Shown here: piece by piece, positions 57,779-64,000 of the stretch
How positions within the stretch are numbered: the first letter of the stretch is position 1
Layout: every line of letters starts with the position of its first letter
Assembly (NCBI GenBank): GCA_963995505.1
Contig: OZ023182.1
Coordinates: 13,682,619 to 13,746,618 of the forward strand
Length of the DNA: 64,000 nucleotides
From: Hypericum androsaemum
Taxonomy: Eukaryota > Streptophyta > Magnoliopsida > Malpighiales > Hypericaceae
Reading direction: 5' to 3'
Notes under the pieces: generated by a model
Databases searched by the model: none
What the model saw: the letters and a program-made list of their open reading frames with translations, nothing else
Told to the model about the DNA's origin: nothing
Translations under genes and position numbers: made by a program

Positions 57779-59694
57779 CAGGGGCGGAGGGATTTATTAT
57801 ATTGTGGGAGCAATTGCCCCTACTTAATTTTTTTTGTTTGATAACCAGGTATATTCTTAATGTATGTCCATACTAAAATTAGAAATTGACCCCAATAAAA
57901 AATTAATCAACCTAAAAATTGAAACTAAATCTTAAAAAAATTTAGGCATTCCTTATTCTTTTAATATATATTATAAGATCTTAATTAGTCTAACTATACT
58001 ACCATAAATAATAAAGTAATCAACTAAAAAAAATTAAAAAGATAGTACCTACCTACCTAGCCTAGCCCAGTAGCCCACGCAGGCAAACACATAATAGAAA
58101 AACAAAAAGCAAACGCATGCACCCTCCACGTAAGCAAATAGAAAAGAAAAAAATTGACGCTAAAAAGAAAGTGAAAATCAAATGGTTTCACTAAAAAGAA
58201 AAGAAGGGTTAGGGAACGCTGAAGAAGAACTAGAAGTACTGAGTAGTCTCAATCCCAGGAAAAAAAAGAGTCATGCAGAATGGTAATCTCAATTTTTTTA
58301 TTAAATTTTAATTTTTTTATTTAATTATACCAAACTTACCCTTGCAATAGCCTATTGAACAACTTGCTATTTTTTTGAATAAAGACTTTGTCTTCCTTAT
58401 TTCGGTATTGATTTATATTAATCTATTTAAATTTGTATTTCTGATCAGTTATGGATAAGTACGTGACAAAAGGTAAGAGGCATATTGACGAAGTTAGTGG
58501 TTCTAAAAGCACAAAAATGAGTTTCAAGCAAGGTTATGTCGAAATTGATTTGAAAAATCTTCCTTCAGATCCTGGTTTGAGTCCAAGAATTTTATTATAT
58601 CATCCTCACGTCCGTGATATAGTAAGAAGAAAGTATATGTTATCTAGACCTTGTCAGCCTAGGAGACACAATTTTTAGAAAAAAAAATTTGGAACTGTGG
58701 CACGTTCTTTTGGAGTCACTTCTCTATTCAACGAGTTGAATCTAATTCTCTATTGGAGTCACTTCAATCATTTGACTTTATATTCAGTTTTCATCTTATG
58801 GAGAGTATATTAGGAATCACCAATGAATTATCACAAACTTTACAACGAAAGGATCAAAATATTGCTCGAGCCATGACACTAGTAAAAGTGTCAAAAAAAA
58901 GGTTGCAAGATTTAAGAGATATATGGTGGACTTCTTTGCTATTAGAAGCTTCAAAATTTTGCACAGAATGTGAGATTATTGTTCCACATATGGAACATAT
59001 GTTTCAGCCAAGTAGATAATCTCGGCGCAAAAATTTTCAGGTTACTAATCTGCACCATTATCAAGTTGATATTTTTTATGCAATTATAGATATACAGCTT
59101 CAGGAATTAAATAGTCGGTTTACTGAGATCAACAATGAATTGCTTGTTGGTGTGGCATGTCTAAGTCCGGATGAATCATTTGCTACTTTTGATAAGAAAA
59201 AATTGCTTCGTCTGACTAAGTTTTATCTACGTGACTTTTTGTCATTGGATATCTTGACACTGGATAGTCAGTTGGATAATTATATTGCTGACATGAGATC
59301 TAATGATGAATTTTATGATATAAAGAAGTTCGGTATTTTGGCTCAGAAGTTGGTGCAAACACAGAGAGATCTCATTTATCCTACGGTATTTCGGCTCCTG
59401 AAATTAGTTTTGATATTGCCGGTTGCTACTGTAAGTGTTGAGATAGCCTTTTCTCCATGAATATTTTGAAGAATTGTCTTCGCAACAAGATGGGAGATCA
59501 ATTGCTAGCTCATTGTTTAATTACATATATCGAAAAAGACATATTTGATTGTATTGAGAGTGTAGCTATTATGGAGCGATTTTAACACATGAGTAATCGT
59601 AGAGGACAATTATAAATGTTGTAATTACATATGTTGAACTTTTTGAAAAAAATTATATTGCCCCCACTCCTCAAATTTTCTGGCTCCGCCCTTG
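57779..59694 (+). mobile_element. hAT transposon, internally deleted
   Basis: 1916 bp with terminal inverted repeats CAGGGGCGGAGGGATT (left) and CAAGGGCGGAGCCAGA (right, reverse-complemented), the known plant hAT terminus. Flanks GATACAAT (57771-57778) and GACACAAT (59695-59702) match at 7 of 8 bases, as expected for hAT. It encodes only parts of a transposase. Confidence 0.9.
58451..59585 (+). pseudogene. hAT transposase remnant (TTF-type/hAT-C)
   Basis: The N-part at 58451-58678 (LPSDPGLSPRILLYHPHVRD, KYMLSRPCQPRRHNF) matches the start of TTF-type zinc-finger hAT transposases. After a stop and a junction near 58680-58725, the C-part resumes (LLESLQSFDFIF, ILGITNELSQTLQRKDQNIA, LHHYQVDIFYAIID), so the zinc finger and most of the catalytic DDE core are missing. 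The hAT C-terminal dimerisation region (LLKLVLILPVATVSVE) is followed by a one-base frameshift before MNILKNCLRNKMGD. Two further stops. Inactive. Confidence 0.88.
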
Positions 59695-60023
59695 GACACA
59701 ATGGTCTATGGTTATGATAAAATAGTTTCACAGGGACTGGACCGGATAAACCGAGACCGTCCCGGATAAAGGAGGTTGGATAAAATGGTCTACCTAGTTA
59801 TGATTCAATGGTCTATCCAGTTATGATACAATGGTCTACCCAGTTATGATAAAATAATTTCACGGGTTATATTTAAGAGTCTACTCTATATGATATAATG
59901 GTTTATGTAATTATGATTCAATGGTCTACCATGTTATAATACAATAGTCTACCCAGTTATAATAAAATAATCTACAAATGAATATCCAGAACCATCCTGA
60001 AAATGTACTTCCACCGTTCGGCT

Positions 60024-60992
60024 ATGGGTCATTTTGTTACTTTGGATCACCGAATACCTTTTTTGCTGGTCGCGACAGGTTATAACTTTAGGAAAATTTT
60101 TGTCTTCAGCAATCTTGGGATTAAATTGTCAAGTAAAAAATAGAGAGCGAAATGCATATAAACCATGTTCTCCAACGAGTACGGAAGATACTTTCGAAAT
60201 TATAGTTTACAATATTAAATATTTTGCAAGCTTTAACTCCATAATTAAGTGGCTCAGGTGGTTAATATACACCCCAAATTTATTCCAAGTCTCATCATCT
60301 CTTATTTTGAATAATTATGAGATTTTTTTAGGGTAATAATTATGAGATTTTATTATTGAAGAAAAGAAAATTTTTAGTAGTTACAGCTTACCGAGACCCT
60401 ACTATCAATTCACCCACAAAGAGGTAGCCAAGTGGTACACCTCATATACCTAGCCTCAAGCTGTCCTACTTCTAACGCACGTGAGGCGAATATCCTTCTC
60501 TTTTCCAACACGACAACTATAGGTGGCCTTGGCAACACACGGGCTAGCGGCAAATGGTACAAAGGCAGGATAGGAGGGCATGAGTGCATTGCCGGAGGAG
60601 TTCTGGCCGGTGATAACAATGCAACTCCTAGAGTTTGAGAAAATCTCAATTCAAAGGTTTTCCCTTTCCCCCGAACTACCTTTGACACCCCCTTATTATC
60701 AAACAAACAAACCCTTCACTAAAACTCTACCAAGATTTGCTTTTTCATACTAACTATTTTACGAGTTTCTGGAAAACTATTTGGAAACTAAAAATTCCTC
60801 GCAATCTTAGTTATTTCAGTCAGAAACTGTCATAAGAGTATCCCCACAACTTTCAATTCAAAGCAGAGATGGCATCCACCTCAGCCACAAGTAAACGGTA
60901 TTAAGTATTCGGGATTTTTGGTATTTTATTGGTATTCGGGATTTCGGAATTGGTATTTCGGTTTACAAAATTTAATTCGGTATCAAGTTTTT
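60024..60992. other. Intergenic DNA
   Basis: No gene supported. From about 60895, GTATTCGGGATTT-type repeats appear and seem to continue at 63105-63240 on the far side of the Mutator-like element, suggesting an older host repeat. Confidence 0.4.
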
Positions 60993-61000
60993 AGAAATTT

Positions 61001-62493
61001 GGGAAAAGTCTCATTTAGTACCCTGTGGTTTCACGTTTTCTGAATTAAGACCATGTGGTTTCAAATTGAGAATTTAGTCTCTTGTGGTTTACACACTTTT
61101 TTCCGGGCAGATCCAGAGAAGCTACGCCAAATATGCTCGAAATGGTACCATATTGGTGCCCACATGGCTGACAAGTGGCAATTGTGTGGGTTAAGTTGAT
61201 GATGACGTGTAATATGGATAATTACCTAAATAGTCCCCAAATTGTTTATATTATTTTAAAAAAAACCCATTAGCACGGCCGTAGAGGAGGTAGCTCCGCT
61301 TTCAGGCACGGCCAATGCAGTGGTAGTAAATTCTTTCCCTTGAGGAAGCTCTCCAAATTGGATTTAATTTTGCACTTCAAGTCTGCCTCTATCGTGATCG
61401 TCTCGAACGTGGAGGGGCTAACGAACGGGACCGCAGTCCACCTCCCTCCATCGCCGTTAATGTGGAGCCTCAGCTCCCTCCTGTCCTTCAGTTTCACCTG
61501 GTCGGTAACGGTGTGGATGTGCTGGAGGTACAGCCGCAACACGCATCGCATTTCCTTCTTCCTGATTCTTAACACGAATGCCCCGGGGGAACACTCCCAG
61601 ATGAGACTTGCCCTGAGGAAGTCGTCGCGGACGATCTGTCGTCCGGTATGGTCGAGACGGAGGGCAATGTCGGTAGGATTGGTGGACGACAGGACGACCA
61701 GGTTGGTGGAGTCGGCATCCCCCAGGAGGTAGGACAGGGAGTTGAGGTAGGTGGAAACAAAAGATTCTCCTGGAGCATCCCGCCGTTGAATTCGGGGACC
61801 CAATAGGATTGGGACACGTGGACCCCATCATCGTTCCATCTCCATAGTCTCTTGGTCTGGAAGATTAGCCCCATCTTGATGAGGAGGATTTTTAACGGGT
61901 AGAACAGAGTTAGAGCTAGAATCGAGATTCCAAATGAGTGGTACAAGAACTTCTTCATTTTTTTTGTTTCTTCTTCTTGGGAGGGACGTGGGGTTTTTGA
62001 AGGTGGGAAAGGGGGATTTAAGAGAGAGAGAGAGAGAGAGAGGAGGTAAAATTTCCACCCGGGAAGCAAACAATTTGGCGTGCTAATATTGGTTTTATTT
62101 ATTATTGTGTCAAAAGAAAATCTTGGTTTGCTCTGTTTATTGGCGAACATTAAGGTTCAGAAACATGGTGGTGGTGGTGGAGGTGGGAGGATGAATATGA
62201 ATGTGGGAGGATGAAGATGAAGGATTTTTTTGAAAAAATATAAATAATTTGGGGACTGTTTAGGTAATTATCCATAATACACACCATCATCAACTTAACC
62301 CACTCACTTGCCACATGTCAGCCAAGTAGGCACAAAAATGGTATTGTTTTTAGCATATTTGGCCGAGCACTTACCCTGGACTTGTCCCGGAAAAAGTGTG
62401 TAAACCACATGAGACTAAATTCTCAATTTGAAACCACATCGCCTTAATTCTAAAAATGTGAAACTACAGGGTACTAAATGAGACTTTTCATGA
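61001..62493 (-). mobile_element. Pack-MULE-like element carrying an AAA-ATPase gene fragment
   Basis: 1493 bp with very long TIRs of about 265 bp each (61001-61267 and about 62225-62493), starting GAAAAGTCTCATTTAGTACC after two to four extra bases. Direct repeat AGAAATTT (60993-61000 and 62494-62501, 8 bp; 8 of 9 if extended). The TIR type differs from the other Mutator-like elements here. The interior carries minus-strand coding sequence of a host gene and no transposase. Confidence 0.82.
61270..61958 (-). pseudogene. Captured 5' fragment of a plant AAA-ATPase (AATP1/ASD, BCS1-like)
   Basis: The ATG at 61958 opens MKKFLYHSFGISILALTLFY (membrane anchor), then LKILLIKMGLIFQTKRLWRW and a SYWVPEFNGG..QENLLF segment. 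After a frameshift near 61770 it continues as VSTYLNSLSYLLGDADSTNL, SPGAFVLRIRKKEMR, LYLQHIHTV, PSTFETITIEADLKCKIKSN and LESFLKGKNLL, then ends. This is the N-terminal AAA-associated domain of plant BCS1-like AAA proteins, stopping just before the Walker A region. No ATPase core is present. A CT/GA run at 62023-62041 is the captured leader. Nonfunctional as an ATPase. Confidence 0.85.
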
Positions 62494-62501
62494 GAAATTT
62501 T

Positions 62502-63279
62502 AAAAAAATTTGATATTCGATATAATTTTAGTATATACCGATGTTATACCAAAATACAGATAAATAACGAAGTACTAAAGTATAATTTTACCAACCTACC
62601 TTAGTTCTCAATTTTATGGCTTCGTTCCTCTTCATCTCTCTCTGTTCTCTATCATAAAAAAGAACCAGCAGGCATCGATTTCAGCCTCTCTCCCACTGGC
62701 CACCACCACCATCCTGGCCACCAACACCATCGACGCGGGTGCCCCCACCTCTCGCCCCTCTCCCAACTCTCAATTCATCCATATATTCTAAATAGATAGG
62801 ATTTCAAATTTGAAAAAATAATTTAGGGTTTTAAATTTGGGAATTTTTTTTCTCTTAGCCTTCCATGTGTATTGCTTCCGTTGATGCTTGCTTCTTCTTC
62901 TGATGCCTTTTGTTTGAGAAGAAGAAGCGTACTTGCTTGCGATTATCTTCTTCTTGTGTACTGTTGATTCTTGATGCTTCTTCTTGTGCTTCATGTGATG
63001 AAATTAAGAACCCTCTTAGCATTTCTTGGTAGGTTTTTTAAAATAAACTTGTTTTAGAACTAATCCTTGATACATTTTGCTCCTAACAACAAATATATCT
63101 TCGGCTGCCCAAGAAAATTTTGGTATTTTTGGTATATCCAAAATAATACCGAATTTAATTCGGTATCATACCGAATATCAAATTAAATTTTGGGATCGGG
63201 ATTGGGATCGAGATCGATATTATTTTTTTTAGCATTTCACTATTCGAGATTGGCATAAACCGATTGCACACCCCTAGAG
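62502..63279. other. Intergenic / older repeat DNA
   Basis: AT-rich, with a GC-richer patch at 62660-62780. The stretch 63105-63273 has inverted AATTCGGTAT motifs and ends ATTGCACACCCCTA, the terminus of the common GGTGTGCAAT MITE family. A left end at about 60870-60900 is possible but not convincing. Confidence 0.4.
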
Positions 63280-63501
63280 ATGATAGTTAATTGCGATAAA
63301 GCGTTGCTCAAGGAGGACAAGAGCACGGGCCACACAACAATAGCTAGAAATCATTTAGGCCATATTGTTGATGGCCAAGAGGCATTCACACGGGCTGACT
63401 CTGCACTGGAGGCAGAAGTGAAAGCAATTGCGATGGCAATTAGCTTGGTTGAGCACAAGTTCGCGAATGTAGAAGTGATGATTCTCTCATATCCGCATTG
63501 A
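63280..63501 (+). pseudogene. RNase H-like (RVT_3 type) domain fragment
   Basis: The 73-codon frame reads MIVNCDKALLKED, TTIARNHLGHIVDG, ALEAEVKAIAMAISLVEH and a FANVEVMILSYPH end. This fits the plant RNase H-like domain (I-N-x-D-A..G-x-V-x-R-D..AE-x-x-A-x), found in LINE remnants and small host proteins. The first Asp and the Glu are present; the third catalytic Asp (usual ESD) is replaced by LSY. Only part of the domain is present, so a dead LINE relic is most likely. Confidence 0.65.
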
Positions 63502-64000
63502 ACTTCATAAGGGGGAGAACCATTTCATCTAATGTAAGCTAGATTATACTCTGTGTAAGACGAATGAAGTTACTAATTGGGTTGATGTCAAGTCTAGATG
63601 TCAACAATGTACACCAAATTGGATACATCATCCATTTTTTGAGTTAAGGGCTCGTATTTGTAATGACTTTCCAACTTGACTTAATATATGTAGGAGTATG
63701 TTTATTTTTTTAGAAAAAAGAAGAGGTTTTTTCATAAGATCGATGATTTGCTACCACCTCTGTATGTAAAATTATATTAAAAATATATAATTATTCTATC
63801 CATCTTTTATGTGAGTCTTTTTCCGCAAGGGATTGGCAGAGCCGACAATTTCGAAAATGAGGTCCTTGGGACATGTTTTACCTATGTGAGATTCGACCAG
63901 AAAATACCTGAATAATGGCATTTTGGGATGCCAGAAAATGCCCAAAGCGGCCATTTTGTTGCAAAAGCTGGCAACTCTCTACTAGATAAAACGTCCAAAT
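63502..64000. other. AT-rich intergenic DNA to the window edge
   Basis: No gene seen. A continuation of the RNase H relic could not be followed. Confidence 0.35.

Larger units (their letters stand above)
57705..60011. mobile_element. Unclassified element with TATGATACAATGG subrepeats, copy 2
   Basis: Flanked by a perfect 12-bp direct repeat, CACCGTTCGGCT (57693-57704 and 60012-60023). Starts with ATTGGATTTGGTCCTG, as in copy 1 at 25761. The interior has repeated ATGGTCTACCCAGTTATGATAC-type units of about 25 bp. A hAT transposon (57779-59694) is inserted in it; without that it is about 390 bp, the same size as copy 1. Confidence 0.6.

Noticed and set aside
59760..59990. CRISPR-like regular short repeats
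   Set aside because: Units of ~25 bp are adjacent and imperfect, with no unique spacers, and sit in a plant mobile element.
60415..60480. tRNA-like GGTAGCCAAGTGGTACACC
   Set aside because: Box A-like only; no box B at the right distance and no cloverleaf pairing.

Overview
The window is nuclear DNA of a flowering plant, most likely a eudicot. It holds intron-rich genes with GT-AG splicing that encode plant-type proteins: a UNE12-class bHLH factor, Mediator subunit MED14, a secretory-pathway cyclophilin of the CYP20-1 type, and an AUX/IAA repressor. AT-rich intergenic DNA packed with nested transposons separates them. I cannot name the species. No organelle, bacterial or viral block was recognised.

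Layout. 1-4.3 kb: a LINE fragment cut by a defective Ty1/copia element (834-4322), whose own 3' LTR is split by a LINE-like insertion. 6.2-8.65 kb (+): UNE12-like bHLH gene, 7 coding exons. 10.28-14.27 kb: a triple nest, with a Ty3/gypsy-type solo LTR inside a hAT-like MITE inside a second element. 14.64-22.03 kb (-): complete MED14 gene, 8 coding exons, 1812 aa. 23.55-25.23 kb (-): cyclophilin, 7 exons, 206 aa. 25.7-26.7 kb: an unclassified repeat element and degenerate tandem repeats. 28.4-28.8 kb (-): small secreted cysteine-rich protein. 29.6-34.4 kb (-): full-structure but dead copia element. 36.26-36.88 kb: long fold-back repeat. 36.88-42.3 kb (+): a second dead copia element with a truncated 5' LTR. 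42.8-44.1 kb: a Mutator-like element carrying a host gene fragment. 44.5-45.35 kb: a tandemly duplicated segment with a 5S-rRNA-like box. 47.4-48.2 kb (-): AUX/IAA gene. 50.5-53.6 kb: two related Mutator-like elements in opposite orientation. 57.7-60.0 kb: second copy of the unclassified element, split by a deleted hAT transposon. 61.0-62.5 kb: another long-TIR element carrying a host AAA-ATPase gene fragment. 63.3-63.5 kb: RNase H-like fragment.

The resident genes look like independent single transcription units. UNE12-like bHLH and AUX/IAA are transcriptional regulators, MED14 is the scaffold of the Mediator coactivator, and the cyclophilin is a folding enzyme of the secretory route. The most striking part is the density of gene- or sequence-capturing terminal-inverted-repeat elements. 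Four long-TIR elements lie within 20 kb: three have perfect 9-bp target duplications and one an 8-bp duplication. Two carry recognisable 5' portions of host genes, one of them with a TATA-like box and an intact 122-codon frame. All splice sites, boundaries and target duplications were read by eye; family names come from remembered motifs, not searches.
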